Below, one piece after another: positions 8,733 through 18,041 of a DNA stretch of 64,000 nt. Each line of letters begins with the position of its first letter. Within the stretch, counting starts at the first letter, position 1. This DNA is from a bacterium UBP4_UBA6127. GTDB lineage: Bacteria; UBP4; UBA4092. The notes under the pieces were generated by a model. The model had not been told where the DNA came from. It made no database searches and worked only from the letters and a program-made list of their open reading frames with translations. Location: NCBI GenBank assembly GCA_002428325.1, contig DIVR01000014.1, positions 62,001-126,000 on the forward strand, given 5' to 3'. Made by a program: the position numbers and the translations under genes.

Positions 8733-9518
8733 ATGAAAAAATCTGTATTTACGGCGATATTGGGGTCTCAAATCAGTTGGGAACAATCCATTCAACTGGC
8801 AACAGACTTTCAACTGGAAGGGATCGAATGGAGAGTGGGGGAAGATTTCCATATTTCTCCTCAATCCACCCCTGCCCAGTTAACGGCTATCCGGGCCAAA
8901 GTTGAAGAGGCCGGGCTGCAGATGCCGGTCCTGGGGGGATACTTCTCTACCGGTAACCCGGAGGATATCCAAAGAGGCCTGGAAATGGCCCAAATCCTCG
9001 GCATTACCCGGGTCCGGTTCTGGCCGCCCCGATTCCCCGCAGAGAATCCTTATGAAGAATTATTCAAGCAGGCAAGGGAAGAATTGGAATCTCTGCAACC
9101 TATTTTGGAAAAATCCGGTATTCAATGTTTATTAGAACTCCATCCCGGCTGGATCATTCCCAGCCCCTCCTCAGCCCGAAGGCTTCTTGAGGGACTAAGC
9201 CCTCAATGGTTTGGCATTATCTATGATCCGGGCAATATGGTGATGGAAGGGTATGAAAATCCGGCGATGGCCCTTTCCATCCTGGGACCTTACCTGGCCC
9301 ATGTCCATGTCAAGAACGCCGGGTGGGTCAAAGAAGATGGAAAATGGCAGTTTCGATGGGATTCCATTGCCGGGGGGCAAATGGATTGGGCGGTTATATA
9401 TAAGGAATTAATGGCGGTTGGATATTCCGGCTGGTTTACCCTGGAAGATTTTCGGGATATTCCAGCAGAGGTCAGGTTTCGGGAATTCCTGGACTGGAGC
9501 GCTTCCCTGAGAGCCTGA
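8733..9518 (+). CDS. Xylose isomerase-like TIM-barrel protein (sugar phosphate isomerase/epimerase)
   Basis: A 261-residue protein of the AP-endonuclease-2 / xylose isomerase-like superfamily. Beta-strand ends carry the expected metal-binding acidic and histidine residues: GIEWRVGE near residue 30, LLELHPG near 135, IYDPGNM near 165, HVHVKNA near 191, and LEDF near 242. These give the typical E-E/H-D-H-E arrangement for one or two divalent metals. Members isomerise or epimerise keto-sugars, inositol intermediates or hydroxypyruvate; the substrate cannot be read here. The gene appears to stand alone, followed by a hairpin repeat and not a clear terminator. The upstream ribosome binding site is weak. 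Confidence 0.85.
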   Translation: MKKSVFTAILGSQISWEQSIQLATDFQLEGIEWRVGEDFHISPQSTPAQLTAIRAKVEEAGLQMPVLGGYFSTGNPEDIQRGLEMAQILGITRVRFWPPRFPAENPYEELFKQAREELESLQPILEKSGIQCLLELHPGWIIPSPSSARRLLEGLSPQWFGIIYDPGNMVMEGYENPAMALSILGPYLAHVHVKNAGWVKEDGKWQFRWDSIAGGQMDWAVIYKELMAVGYSGWFTLEDFRDIPAEVRFREFLDWSASLRA

Positions 9519-9834
9519 AAAATACCTCCTGGTAACGGAGTGTCTCTGACCCTCTCCGTTACAACTCCGTTCTTATCGGTTTATATGGAGGGGGGGCAGA
9601 AGAGTCTATGTCAACGGAGAGAATCCCTTTTCTGATATAAAAATATGAGGCCCTTATAATCGATTCTGATACCCTCAGCGGCCTTTATTAAAGTTGAAAT
9701 AGACCCCTGCATGGGTTAAAATGAGAAATATCAATATATCTAGTGGAATTTAATGAATTTTGGGGAAAACCTTCGGCATTCCCCGGGAATAATAACCTGA
9801 TAAGTCCGAAAGAACCTACATTAAGCGGGAAAAT
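9519..9834. other. Intergenic region upstream of ftsH
   Basis: These 316 nt contain no gene. They hold the GGAGTGTCTC hairpin (9533-9561) and a TATAAT at 9655-9660 that could be the -10 box of an ftsH promoter, giving a leader of about 170 nt; no good -35 match was found at 16-18 nt spacing. Confidence 0.4.
9533..9561. repeat. GGAGTGTCTC hairpin repeat, copy 1
   Basis: TAACGGAG and CTCCGTTA form a perfect 8-bp stem around a 13-nt loop. A related sequence, including CGGAGTGTCTC and CTCCGTTA, is at 45830-45857. No T run follows, so it is not a standard terminator. Confidence 0.6.
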
Positions 9835-11766
9835 ATGAAAAATATTGCAAAACAATTGACCTTTTGGTTGGCAATCCTGATTATCCTGATACTGGCAGCA
9901 TACGGTTATCGGGAAGGGGAGAAACCCCGGGATCTGACTTATAGTGAATTTATCGGGTATGCTACTTCCGGAAATGTTAAAACAGTCGTCATTCAGGATG
10001 TTAAAATGACGGGGAAACTGGCTAACGGCCAATCCTATACCACCCAATTGCTGGATGGGATGGGGTCTGAAGTCATCAAGGCTCTGAGTGAATATAATAA
10101 AACAGCCCCAGCTGACCGGCAGGTTAAATATGAGATCAAAAGGTCTCAGCAAATGTGGTGGAGCCTTGCCCAGCTGTTGTTGCCGGTACTCCTGATTGTC
10201 GGGTTCTGGTTGTTTATCATGCGCCAAATGCAGATGGGCTCTAATAAGGCTATGTCTTTTGGCAGAAGCCGGGCTAAATTGATATCCGACAGCCAACAGA
10301 AAGTTACCTTTGCTGATGTGGCCGGAGTAGATGAGGCCAAGGAAGAGCTTCATGAAATCATAGAATTCCTCAAGGAACCCCAGAAATTCCAAAAACTCGG
10401 GGGTAGAATTCCCCGGGGCGTATTATTGGTAGGCCCTCCGGGGACTGGGAAGACCTTGTTGGCCCGGGCCGTGGCCGGGGAAGCCGGGGTGCCCTTTTTC
10501 AGTATCTCGGGTTCTGATTTTGTAGAAATGTTTGTCGGGGTAGGCGCTTCCCGGGTTCGAGACCTTTTCGAAAGTGGGAAAAAGCATGCGCCCTGTATTA
10601 TCTTTATTGATGAAATCGATGCGGTCGGACGGCAGCGAGGCGCCGGACTCGGCGGCGGCCATGACGAACGGGAACAGACCTTGAATCAACTTCTGGTCGA
10701 GATGGATGGTTTCAATACCAATGAAGGGGTTATTCTGATGGCAGCGACCAACCGTCCGGATGTGCTGGATCCTGCATTGCTGCGGCCGGGGCGGTTTGAC
10801 CGGCAAATCGTGGTGGATTTACCGGATTTGATTGGACGGGAAAATATCCTTAAGGTCCATGCCCGGAAAATCCCTCTTTCAGAAAATGCTAACCTGAAAG
10901 TCATTGCCCGTGGGACTCCTTATTTCTCCGGCGCAGACTTAGCCAATCTGGTCAATGAGGGAGCTTTATTAGCGGCTCGCCGGAACAAGAAAAAAATAGA
11001 GATGGAAGACCTGGAAGAAGCCAGGGATAAAGTGATGATGGGACCGGAACGCCGGTCTCGGGTCATCTCCGAAAAAGAAAAACGGGTAACCGCTTATCAT
11101 GAAGCCGGGCATGCTCTGGTAGCCAAACTGCTGCCGGGTGCTGACCCTGTCCATAAAGTGACGATTATCCCCAGAGGGATGGCTTTAGGGCTGACTCATC
11201 AGCTGCCTATGGAAGATATCCATAATCCCAAGAAAAACGAATTAATGAACCATATAACGATTTTCTTTGGGGGACGCCTGGCGGAGGAGCTGATTTTTAA
11301 TGAAGCTTCCACCGGCGCCAGCAATGACCTGAAGCGGGCCACTGAATTGGCCAACCGGATGGTTTGCGAATGGGGGATGAGTGAGAAACTTGGCCCCATG
11401 ACCTTTGGCCATCGGGAAGAACATATTTTCCTGGGCCGGGAAATCTCTCGTTCCAAGGATTATAGTGAAAAGACAGCCATCGATATCGATACGGAAGTCC
11501 GGCATATCATTGATACTTGCTATACCCGGGCCAGAAACCTTATCAGCGCCAATATCGATAAATTGAATTTAATGGCAGAAGCCTTGCTGGAACGGGAAAC
11601 CCTGGATGAAGGGGATGTGGATAAACTGATGCGGGGTGATACCCTGGAACCTCATGTGAAAAATGATGAGAATCCCGAACCGGTTGAACCCATTACTGCG
11701 GAAACTCCCAAACCGGATGAATCCTCCGCAAGTATCAAGAAAGAGCCGGGAATCCAGCCGGCGTAA
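9835..11766 (+). CDS. ftsH: ATP-dependent zinc metalloprotease FtsH
   Basis: A 643-residue membrane-anchored AAA+ protease of normal family length. Two membrane helices (residues about 7-24 and 103-123) flank the periplasmic region. The AAA module has Walker A GPPGTGKT near residue 200, Walker B IIFIDEID, and the second region of homology [20 protein letters not shown]. The zinc site HEAGH is near residue 422, and the distal acidic ligand lies in the NDLKRATE segment. FtsH hexamers unfold and degrade misassembled membrane proteins and short-lived regulators. The acidic, proline-rich tail is variable in the family. It is followed by a strong terminator and appears to be transcribed alone. Confidence 0.98.
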   Translation: MKNIAKQLTFWLAILIILILAAYGYREGEKPRDLTYSEFIGYATSGNVKTVVIQDVKMTGKLANGQSYTTQLLDGMGSEVIKALSEYNKTAPADRQVKYEIKRSQQMWWSLAQLLLPVLLIVGFWLFIMRQMQMGSNKAMSFGRSRAKLISDSQQKVTFADVAGVDEAKEELHEIIEFLKEPQKFQKLGGRIPRGVLLVGPPGTGKTLLARAVAGEAGVPFFSISGSDFVEMFVGVGASRVRDLFESGKKHAPCIIFIDEIDAVGRQRGAGLGGGHDEREQTLNQLLVEMDGFNTNEGVILMAATNRPDVLDPALLRPGRFDRQIVVDLPDLIGRENILKVHARKIPLSENANLKVIARGTPYFSGADLANLVNEGALLAARRNKKKIEMEDLEEARDKVMMGPERRSRVISEKEKRVTAYHEAGHALVAKLLPGADPVHKVTIIPRGMALGLTHQLPMEDIHNPKKNELMNHITIFFGGRLAEELIFNEASTGASNDLKRATELANRMVCEWGMSEKLGPMTFGHREEHIFLGREISRSKDYSEKTAIDIDTEVRHIIDTCYTRARNLISANIDKLNLMAEALLERETLDEGDVDKLMRGDTLEPHVKNDENPEPVEPITAETPKPDESSASIKKEPGIQPA

Positions 11767-11801
11767 TCTGTCAGCTAAACTGAAAATTAATTATATTCAA
11801 T

Positions 11802-11839
11802 TAAAGGCTATCCAACTCAAAACCGGATAGCTTTTTTTT
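11802..11839 (+). terminator. Rho-independent terminator after ftsH
   Basis: AAGGCTATCC pairs with GGATAGCTT around an 11-nt loop and is followed by a run of eight T. It lies 35 nt after the ftsH stop codon. Confidence 0.9.
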
Positions 11840-11965
11840 GCTTAAGGAAAAGCAGCCTCGAAATTTGCAGGTCTTTGTTACCGGGCGGGTTAGTGATGGC
11901 TTGGAGTCTCGCATTCTAAGCCCGGAGACGATTTTTAATCCTGAAAGGGAGCAAGGGTAACTCCA

Positions 11966-12364
11966 TTGAGACGAAATAAGCGAAATCGGGCAGTCTATTT
12001 TACTGCCATTATTTTTGTTATATTAATTGGGCTTGCATCAAGGCATTACCAGGATATTTTGCTTGGTTGGATTGGGGATTATGCTGGGGATGCCTTATGG
12101 GCTTTGATGGTATTTTTGGGAATCGGGTTTATTTTTATAAGATGGACCACCCCCAAGGTGGCTTTTAGTTCATTCGTGTTTTCTTTTGGAATAGAGATAA
12201 GCCAGCTATACCATTCCCCCTGGATCGATACTATCAGACGAACCCGCATGGGAGCGTTAATCTTAGGTTTTGGATTTTTATGGAGTGATTTGTTATCTTA
12301 TGCCATTGGTATTGCCCTGGGTATGATGGTGGAAAAACTGGCTTTCCGGAAAATTTCGACTTAA
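11966..12364 (+). CDS. DUF2809 small integral membrane protein
   Basis: A 132-residue protein with four predicted membrane helices. Family features of DUF2809 are visible: GLASRHYQD, GDYAGDALWALMVFL, EISQLYHSPWIDTIR and a closing GFLWSDLLSYAIGIALG. The function of DUF2809 is unknown. The start is a TTG at 11966 with AAGGG upstream; there is no ATG before the second helix, so TTG is the likely true start. It is 23 nt upstream of the ybaK-type gene and probably shares its transcript. Family assignment is fairly sure. Confidence 0.82.
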   Translation: MRRNKRNRAVYFTAIIFVILIGLASRHYQDILLGWIGDYAGDALWALMVFLGIGFIFIRWTTPKVAFSSFVFSFGIEISQLYHSPWIDTIRRTRMGALILGFGFLWSDLLSYAIGIALGMMVEKLAFRKIST

Positions 12365-12387
12365 CAGATAACAGTGTACTGATAGAT

Positions 12388-12858
12388 ATGAAAAAGACGA
12401 ATGCCGCTCGAATTTTAGATCATCTGGGAATTCCATATGAATTAAAGGAATACCCGGTGGATGAAAATGATTTAGGAGCCGAAAATGTGGCCCATAAGAT
12501 TGGGATGCCTGCGGGCCAGGTTTTCAAAACCCTGGTAGTATCAGGGGATAAGACCGGGGTCTTGCTGGCGGTCATTCCCGGTGACCGGGAACTGGACCTG
12601 AAAGCACTGGCTTCCTGCAGTGGAAATAAGAAAACAGATTTAGTCCCGCTTAAAGAAGTTCAGAAATTAACAGGTTATATTCGTGGGGGTGTTTCCCCTG
12701 TCGGCACTAAAAAACCTTACCCGGTTTACCTGGATGAAAGCATTCAGCAATTTCCTTTTATTGCCTGCAGCGCCGGTGTCAGAGGCTGCCAGTTTAACAT
12801 CTCACCCAAGGATTTAATTCATGCTGTCCAGGGAAAAGTCTTTTCTATCAGCCGCTGA
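12388..12858 (+). CDS. ybaK: Cys-tRNA(Pro)/Cys-tRNA(Cys) deacylase, YbaK/EbsC family
   Basis: A 156-residue protein matching the YbaK family in length and motifs: KKTNAARILDHLGIPYE at the start, VFKTLVVSGD around the catalytic lysine, AVIPGDRELDLK, YIRGGVSPVGTKK and the final SAGVRGCQFNISPKDL. YbaK hydrolyses Cys-tRNA(Pro) mischarged by prolyl-tRNA synthetase, in the cytoplasm. The GGxSP and G-x-K-K substrate loops are intact, so it should be active. It follows the DUF2809 gene closely. Confidence 0.93.
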   Translation: MKKTNAARILDHLGIPYELKEYPVDENDLGAENVAHKIGMPAGQVFKTLVVSGDKTGVLLAVIPGDRELDLKALASCSGNKKTDLVPLKEVQKLTGYIRGGVSPVGTKKPYPVYLDESIQQFPFIACSAGVRGCQFNISPKDLIHAVQGKVFSISR

Positions 12859-13109
12859 TTTCCTGTTTATTGTGCATAAGATGCCATGAAAATTTCAGTT
12901 ATGAAGATCCATCCAAACCTGATAAGTCTTTCAGGAAAGAAGAAAACCAGGGATATATTTAAGGGTATCTCTTCCTTAGATGGATGTTAAGGGAGAAGGG
13001 AGGGCGTGATATTGAGGGTGTTTATCTTTTAACTATGGTTTTATTTTTTATACTATTCTTGTGAAGTATTTATTAATCAAAATTACCTTAATGGAAAAGG
13101 AATTTTTTT

Positions 13110-15047
13110 ATGTTCAAGAAATATCTGCGTTATTTTTTATTAATCATGATTTTGGTGTTTCCATCGATACTATTGGCAGTGGGAAACACCTGGTATGTCA
13201 GTACGACCGGAAGTGACAGCAATCCGGGGACCTCTGAAGAACCTTTGTTAACAATCCAGATGGCAGTAGATACGGCTTCACCTCTGGATACAATTATTGT
13301 TTCTTCTGGTGAGTATGTCGGGAATGTATTTATTGGAAAACCGGTAAACATCGAAGGCCCCAATATTGATATCAATCCCAACCTGAACTTCGGGGGTGGC
13401 CGCAATGAAGAAGCCATTATCAATGGAACCGTGCAAATTGCTTCTGACCAGGTTACTCTCAATGGAATGGAAATCCAAAATGCTATCCCCCTGGCAATTA
13501 ATACCACTGACAATAGCAATAATTTATATTTGAAATTTAATAAGATTGTCGGATTTAATGAAGTGTTTTCTTTTAATTATGACGGAGGCCTGCATACGGG
13601 TATCACCGTATCAAACTGGACTTGTGAAGGAAACTGGATTGGTGAAATGGTCTCCACAGGGACTGATGATCCCATCATGAGTCTGGGCGGGCTTGAGAAT
13701 GCTTATTTCGTGAATAATACCTTTACCAGTGGCCGAATGGGCGCTCTTCAATTTGCCCGGGCATCCAGTTTGACGATGGAAGGGAATTATTTCCAGGACA
13801 ATAATCTCAGAACCGGATTTATGTGTTTCTTTGATGGTGAAAACAGTAATATCATTATGAGGAACAATCAGGGTGAAAATAACTCGACGGGGATAATTTT
13901 CTATTGCAGTGATAATGCTTGCCGACATACCAATGTCATGATTGATAATAATTATATTACTTCGCTGCAAGAGCCTGAGGAAGCTTCTTCTGGATACCAG
14001 AGGGAACCTATGCTGGCGTTGGTGTCTCTTACAGAGGCCAGTACAATTTCACAGCCTCAGTTTGAGAACTTCTATATTGGTAACAATAGTTTTGAACAGG
14101 ATTTCTCAGACTATACCTCTTATGAAGACCCCATGCGGTTATTCTTATTCCAGGGATATGTTGACAACATTGCTGTTGTAAATAACCAGATTTATTGCGG
14201 TGGAACTCTTTCGGATGCAACAGTTGAAGTTATCCGGCTCAAGAATGTTAAGGGGGATATTGCTTTCTTTAACAATGAACTTAACGCTGACTATATGTCC
14301 TATGACGGAGACAGCTATTTAGAAGGCGTAAGAATTTCTGGGGGATTAAAGAGCAATGCCAATACTTCTCAGAACTTTATTGGGAATTATTTTAGTAACT
14401 TTCATGCGGCTGTTAAAGTGAATGGCCCGCTCCCCGCCAACGACTTCCTTCGGGTGGTCAATAATAACTTCTATGGGAATGTTACAGCAATCATTAATGA
14501 AGATACTGTTTACAATGTGGATGCCAGGGGGAATTACTGGGATTCTAGTGATGGTCCTCAACCCACTGGTACAGGTGACCCTGTTTCATCTATGGTGATT
14601 TATGACCCGTTCTCCCTGAATGAAATACAAAGCAATTCAGATTATGTTACTCCTGATTATTCTGATTTGGACTTTGGTTCACTCTATATTGATTTCAGCA
14701 ATGGGACGACTGGAACGGGCGGATATATTGCCATGGCCCAATCTTTTACCCGTATGATTCCCAATGCTATCAGTCGGTTCTGGATTATCGGTGAAAACAT
14801 GTCGGATTTTCAATGTGACCTGACCTTTTACTATGATCCTTCTGACCTTCCTGAGGGTGTGAGTGAAGAGGAGTTGGTTCCTCTTTATTCTGTTGATGGA
14901 GGTGTTTTTACTCCTGTAACAGAAACCATTGAACGGGATACCTTTAATCATTCTATTACCGTTTATGGGCTAACTCATTTCTCAGTCTGGACTTTGGGAA
15001 AACCGAGTGTGGTTCCTGTTGAACTGTCTGATTTTATGGCAGAATAA
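13110..15047 (+). CDS. Secreted parallel beta-helix protein (DUF1565-like)
   Basis: A 645-residue exported protein. The signal peptide is MFKKYLRYFLLIMILVFPS with cleavage near LLAVG. Immediately after comes YVSTTGSDSNPGTSEEPLLT, the hallmark of DUF1565/right-handed beta-helix proteins, then IQMAVDTASPLDTIIVSSGEY and a long run of N-rich coils (LYLKFNKIVGF, AYFVNNTFTSG, IIMRNNQGENNSTGI, VMIDNNYITSL, IAVVNNQIYCGG, LRVVNNNFYGNV, VDARGNYWDSSDG). The last 120 residues form a different, beta-rich domain (FWIIGENMSDFQCDLTFYYD) typical of tails that end HFSVWTLG. The protein ends VVPVELSDFMAE with no following sorting domain. Such folds often bind or cleave polysaccharides; no catalytic residues could be assigned. 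Confidence 0.82.
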   Translation: MFKKYLRYFLLIMILVFPSILLAVGNTWYVSTTGSDSNPGTSEEPLLTIQMAVDTASPLDTIIVSSGEYVGNVFIGKPVNIEGPNIDINPNLNFGGGRNEEAIINGTVQIASDQVTLNGMEIQNAIPLAINTTDNSNNLYLKFNKIVGFNEVFSFNYDGGLHTGITVSNWTCEGNWIGEMVSTGTDDPIMSLGGLENAYFVNNTFTSGRMGALQFARASSLTMEGNYFQDNNLRTGFMCFFDGENSNIIMRNNQGENNSTGIIFYCSDNACRHTNVMIDNNYITSLQEPEEASSGYQREPMLALVSLTEASTISQPQFENFYIGNNSFEQDFSDYTSYEDPMRLFLFQGYVDNIAVVNNQIYCGGTLSDATVEVIRLKNVKGDIAFFNNELNADYMSYDGDSYLEGVRISGGLKSNANTSQNFIGNYFSNFHAAVKVNGPLPANDFLRVVNNNFYGNVTAIINEDTVYNVDARGNYWDSSDGPQPTGTGDPVSSMVIYDPFSLNEIQSNSDYVTPDYSDLDFGSLYIDFSNGTTGTGGYIAMAQSFTRMIPNAISRFWIIGENMSDFQCDLTFYYDPSDLPEGVSEEELVPLYSVDGGVFTPVTETIERDTFNHSITVYGLTHFSVWTLGKPSVVPVELSDFMAE

Positions 15048-15069
15048 GGTCTTTTCGGGATTCTATTTG

Positions 15070-15114
15070 AAAACCCCGGGTACCCTTAAAAAGGGAACCC
15101 GGGGTTTTTCTTTT
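15070..15114 (+). terminator. Strong Rho-independent terminator after the beta-helix gene
   Basis: AAACCCCGGGT and ACCCGGGGTTT pair perfectly and are extended inside by CCCTT/AGGG across a short A-rich loop. A T-rich tract TTTTTCTTTT follows. It lies 22 nt after the stop codon. Confidence 0.95.
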
Positions 15115-15240
15115 GTCAGGACTAAAACAGAACCCAACAATTTTATTTATCTGTGGTAAATTAGATTGATAATTCAAGGAAAAACATCTGCCTGAAGCGT
15201 TACAAAACAGGTATTTTTTTATGCAGGAGTGATTCAGAGA

Positions 15241-16074
15241 ATGTTAGATATCGACCTAAGCCAGACTGGCACATTAGTAATGGGAATCCTGAATGTAACT
15301 CCTGACTCGTTTTCGGATGGAGGGAAGTTTGATTCCCGGGAGAGAGCTATTGAAAGGGCTATTGAAATTGAATCCGAAGGGGCCCATCTGCTGGATATCG
15401 GAGGCGAATCTTCCCGTCCGGGTTCAGAGGCGGTTCCTCTGGCCGAGGAATTAAGACGGGTAATCCCCCTGATTGAATCCCTTCAGGGTAAACTGAAGAT
15501 TCCCATTTCTATTGATACAACGAAATCTGAAGTGGCCCGGCAGGCCCTGGAAGCAGGCGCTTCCCTGATTAATGATATTTCAGCCTTTCATTTTGAACCT
15601 GAAATAGCTGGAGTTACGGCCCGGTATGGAGCCTGGTGTTGCCTGATGCATATGCAGGGAGAACCTCGAACCATGCAACAAAATCCCGAGTATGGGAATG
15701 TATTGGAAGAGGTCAAAGACTTTCTCCTTGAGGCGGCCCGGAAAGCCCGGGAAGCCGGAATCCCAAAAGAAAAGATTATCCTGGATCCGGGTATCGGGTT
15801 CGGAAAATCCCTGGAACATAATCTGATTCTTCAGGCAAGACTCGATGAATTGGTCTCTATGGGATATCCGATATTGATGGGGGTCTCCCGAAAATCATTC
15901 ATTGGAAAGAGCCTTGGACTGCCGGTAGAAGAAAGATTGGCGGCCAGTATCGCTGCCGGGGTACTGGCAGCCTGGAATGGTGCTAAAATAGTTCGTGTCC
16001 ATGATGTAAAAGAAACAGTTCATGCTATGGGCATGGTTGATAGAATCCGGGATTATAGAGGCAGGCAATGTTGA
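15241..16074 (+). CDS. folP: Dihydropteroate synthase
   Basis: A 277-residue TIM-barrel enzyme that joins p-aminobenzoate to dihydropterin pyrophosphate in folate synthesis. Motifs: GILNVTPDSFSDGG near residue 14, LLDIGGESSRPGS (substrate loop), SIDTTKSEVA, LINDIS, LDPGIGFGKSLEHN and MGVSRKSFIG, and the final RVHDV. All active-site loops are intact. ATG 15241 is chosen because AGGAG lies 11 nt upstream; a GTG at 15229 overlaps that same site. The end overlaps cdaA by 7 nt, so the two are translationally coupled. This folP-cdaA linkage is known in several bacterial phyla. Confidence 0.97.
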   Translation: MLDIDLSQTGTLVMGILNVTPDSFSDGGKFDSRERAIERAIEIESEGAHLLDIGGESSRPGSEAVPLAEELRRVIPLIESLQGKLKIPISIDTTKSEVARQALEAGASLINDISAFHFEPEIAGVTARYGAWCCLMHMQGEPRTMQQNPEYGNVLEEVKDFLLEAARKAREAGIPKEKIILDPGIGFGKSLEHNLILQARLDELVSMGYPILMGVSRKSFIGKSLGLPVEERLAASIAAGVLAAWNGAKIVRVHDVKETVHAMGMVDRIRDYRGRQC

Positions 16075-16865
16075 ATCAGCTGCAAGAATTATACACACTG
16101 ATGCATGGGACAGATATCCTGGATGTCCTGATTGTGACTTTGGGCTTATTTTTAACCCTTCGATTTTTAAGGGGAACCCGGTCGGTTCAGGTCATTCAAG
16201 GGTTAGTGCTGATTATTGCCGTAACTTTGATTGTCTCGGTGATAGCGGTAAAATTACACTTGGATACTCTTTCCTGGATTATGGAAAAGTTCTGGGCGGT
16301 ATTTATTGTCGCCCTGGTGGTTGTCTTTGCCCCGGAAATCCGGCGAGCCTTTACCCAACTGGGCCAAAGAAGAATTTTTCGACGGTTTTTTAAGCCGGAA
16401 CCCCAAGTCTTTATTGAAATTACCCAGGCCGCAGCCACCCTTTCTAAACGAAAAATCGGAGCTTTGATCGTCATTGAACGGGAGACCTCCCTGAGCGAAT
16501 TTGTGGAACGGGGAGTGGAACTAGATGCCAAGGTGAATGCTGAATTATTGGTTTCGGTCTTTATGCCCTATTCGCCCCTGCATGATGGAGCCTTAATTAT
16601 CCAAGCCAACCGGATGATTTCTGCCGGAGTGCTTTTACCCTTATCCCAGCAGGAAAACCTCAGCCGGGAATTAGGGTCCCGGCATTATGCCGCCTTAGGC
16701 ATTACAGAAGAAACCGATGCCGCTGTGGTGGTGGTATCCGAAGAAACCGGGACTATTTCCTTTGCCCAGCATGGGGAATTGATTCGTGGGCTGGATTCCA
16801 CCTCTCTGAGAAAAACTCTCCAGGAGCTTTATGGCTATCATGAAGAGGAGGATGAGGAATCATAA
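16068..16865 (+). CDS. cdaA: Diadenylate cyclase CdaA (c-di-AMP synthase)
   Basis: A 265-residue membrane-anchored enzyme that condenses two ATP into c-di-AMP, a second messenger for osmotic and cell-wall control. Three hydrophobic helices (about residues 18-95) precede the DAC domain. The LHDGA motif is at residues 172-175 with D173 as the metal ligand, and VVVVSEETG closes the domain. The second catalytic motif, usually R-H-R, reads RHY at residues 205-207 (GSRHYAALG), a point to check. It overlaps folP by 7 nt upstream and the next small gene by 1 nt downstream. Membrane DAC genes are normally followed by a YbbR-type regulator; here only a short protein follows. Confidence 0.95.
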   Translation: MLNQLQELYTLMHGTDILDVLIVTLGLFLTLRFLRGTRSVQVIQGLVLIIAVTLIVSVIAVKLHLDTLSWIMEKFWAVFIVALVVVFAPEIRRAFTQLGQRRIFRRFFKPEPQVFIEITQAAATLSKRKIGALIVIERETSLSEFVERGVELDAKVNAELLVSVFMPYSPLHDGALIIQANRMISAGVLLPLSQQENLSRELGSRHYAALGITEETDAAVVVVSEETGTISFAQHGELIRGLDSTSLRKTLQELYGYHEEEDEES

Positions 16866-17098
16866 TGATGGGATTTACTCGGGAAGATCTAATCCTCTTA
16901 TTGGTATCGTTTTTAATTGCGTTGGCGTTATGGTTCAACGTAACCCTGGGCAAAAAGGATGAAGGGAAACAAATTTTACCCTTTACCCCTAAACCCGGAC
17001 AGACCAATCAACAGGGCAGTCTGCTCCCTATGAGCAATTCTTATTCCTGCCAGAATGGTTCCTGGGATAGGGAAAACCAGTTGATCTTCAAAATCTGA
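16865..17098 (+). CDS. Small single-helix membrane protein after cdaA, possibly a vestigial CdaR/YbbR
   Basis: A 77-residue protein (76 if it starts at the second ATG, 16868) whose start overlaps the cdaA stop codon (TAATG). Residues about 9-27 (LILLLVSFLIALALWFNVTL) form one membrane helix resembling the N-terminal anchor of YbbR/CdaR proteins, which normally continue with several YbbR domains that regulate CdaA. Here the protein ends after a hydrophilic tail with no YbbR domain, and no continuing reading frame is found in the 110 nt before pdxJ. It could be a reduced CdaA partner or an unrelated small membrane protein. The link is by position and anchor resemblance only. Confidence 0.6.
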   Translation: MMGFTREDLILLLVSFLIALALWFNVTLGKKDEGKQILPFTPKPGQTNQQGSLLPMSNSYSCQNGSWDRENQLIFKI

Positions 17099-17212
17099 TT
17101 TAAAACCATTGAAACTTTTATTTCCGGGGAGAGAACTCCCGGAGGAAGTTGCCCAGATTTCTCAATATTTATCGTTGGTAATTTCCATTTCTATCAACAG
17201 GAAGTGAGTATC

Positions 17213-17929
17213 ATGAAACAAAAACTCAATGTCAATATTGACCATATAGCAACCCTTCGCCAGGCTCGGCTTGGAATTGAGCCGGATCCCATTTATGGAG
17301 TAGCCCTGGTAGAACTGGCCGGAGCCCATGGAATTACGGCCCATCTTCGGGAAGACCGGCGACATATGCAGGACCGGGATATCCGGTTAATTAAAGAAGT
17401 TACCAAGACAAAATTGAACTTGGAAATGGCAGCAACGGAAGAAATGATTAATATTGCCCTCCAGCTGAAGCCTGCCTGGTGTACCCTGGTACCGGAAAAA
17501 AGGCAGGAGCTGACCACTGAAGGGGGATTGAATGCTGCCGGATTGAAAGATTCTTTAATGGATGCGGTGAAACGGCTGCATGATGGCGGAATCCTGGTAT
17601 CCCTCTTTGTTGATCCGGACCCGGTGCAGGTGGATGCGGCTCATACCCTGTGCGCTGATTTTATTGAGCTGCATACCGGCCGATATGCTGAAACCTTTGG
17701 CACTGCTCTGGAAGACAAGGAATTCCTTCTGATCAAACAAGCGGCTGACCAGGCCAGGGATTTAGGGCTTCGAGTCAATGCCGGCCATGGATTGAATTAT
17801 CTCAATATGCTCAGGATGGTGGAACTGGATACAATCGAGGAATTTAGTATTGGGCATTCGATTATTGCCAAGGCTATCTTTACCGGATTGGAAAAGGCGG
17901 TCAGGGAAATGTTGGCCCTTCTAAGGTAA
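17213..17929 (+). CDS. pdxJ: Pyridoxine 5'-phosphate synthase
   Basis: A 238-residue TIM-barrel enzyme, full length for the family, that condenses 1-deoxy-D-xylulose 5-phosphate with 3-amino-1-hydroxyacetone phosphate to make pyridoxine 5'-phosphate (vitamin B6). Motifs: LNVNIDHIATLRQAR at the N-terminus, HGITAHLREDRRH, NLEMAATEEM, CTLVPEKRQELTTEGGL, SLFVDPD, ELHTGRYA, VNAGHGLNY and FSIGHSIIAKA at the phosphate-binding end. ATG 17213 is used because AGGAAG lies 10 nt upstream; a GTG at 17204 is an unlikely alternative. It ends the folP-cdaA group and is followed by a strong terminator. Confidence 0.97.
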   Translation: MKQKLNVNIDHIATLRQARLGIEPDPIYGVALVELAGAHGITAHLREDRRHMQDRDIRLIKEVTKTKLNLEMAATEEMINIALQLKPAWCTLVPEKRQELTTEGGLNAAGLKDSLMDAVKRLHDGGILVSLFVDPDPVQVDAAHTLCADFIELHTGRYAETFGTALEDKEFLLIKQAADQARDLGLRVNAGHGLNYLNMLRMVELDTIEEFSIGHSIIAKAIFTGLEKAVREMLALLR

Positions 17930-17955
17930 CCTTTCCAGATTACAGCATAGATTTC

Positions 17956-18001
17956 AAAAGGGTGGATGCCTTCTTTTTGAAGGCTCCACCCTCTTTTTTT
18001 T
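17956..18001 (+). terminator. Rho-independent terminator after pdxJ
   Basis: GGGTGGA-x-GCCTTC pairs with GAAGGC-TCCACCC around a T-rich loop, followed by CTCTTTTTTTT. It begins 27 nt after the pdxJ stop. Confidence 0.95.
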
Positions 18002-18041
18002 GTATATAATACATGAAATTGGAACTGGGGGTGATTATTCC

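Noticed and set aside
9688..10392. Open reading frame on the minus strand overlapping the start of ftsH
   Set aside because: It is antisense to a complete FtsH gene, has no recognisable domain, and its composition mirrors the FtsH codons.
17099..17212. Possible frameshifted remainder of a YbbR gene after the small cdaA partner
   Set aside because: The 110 nt between the small gene and pdxJ encode no YbbR-like sequence in any frame, so the gene is short by nature or has lost its end.
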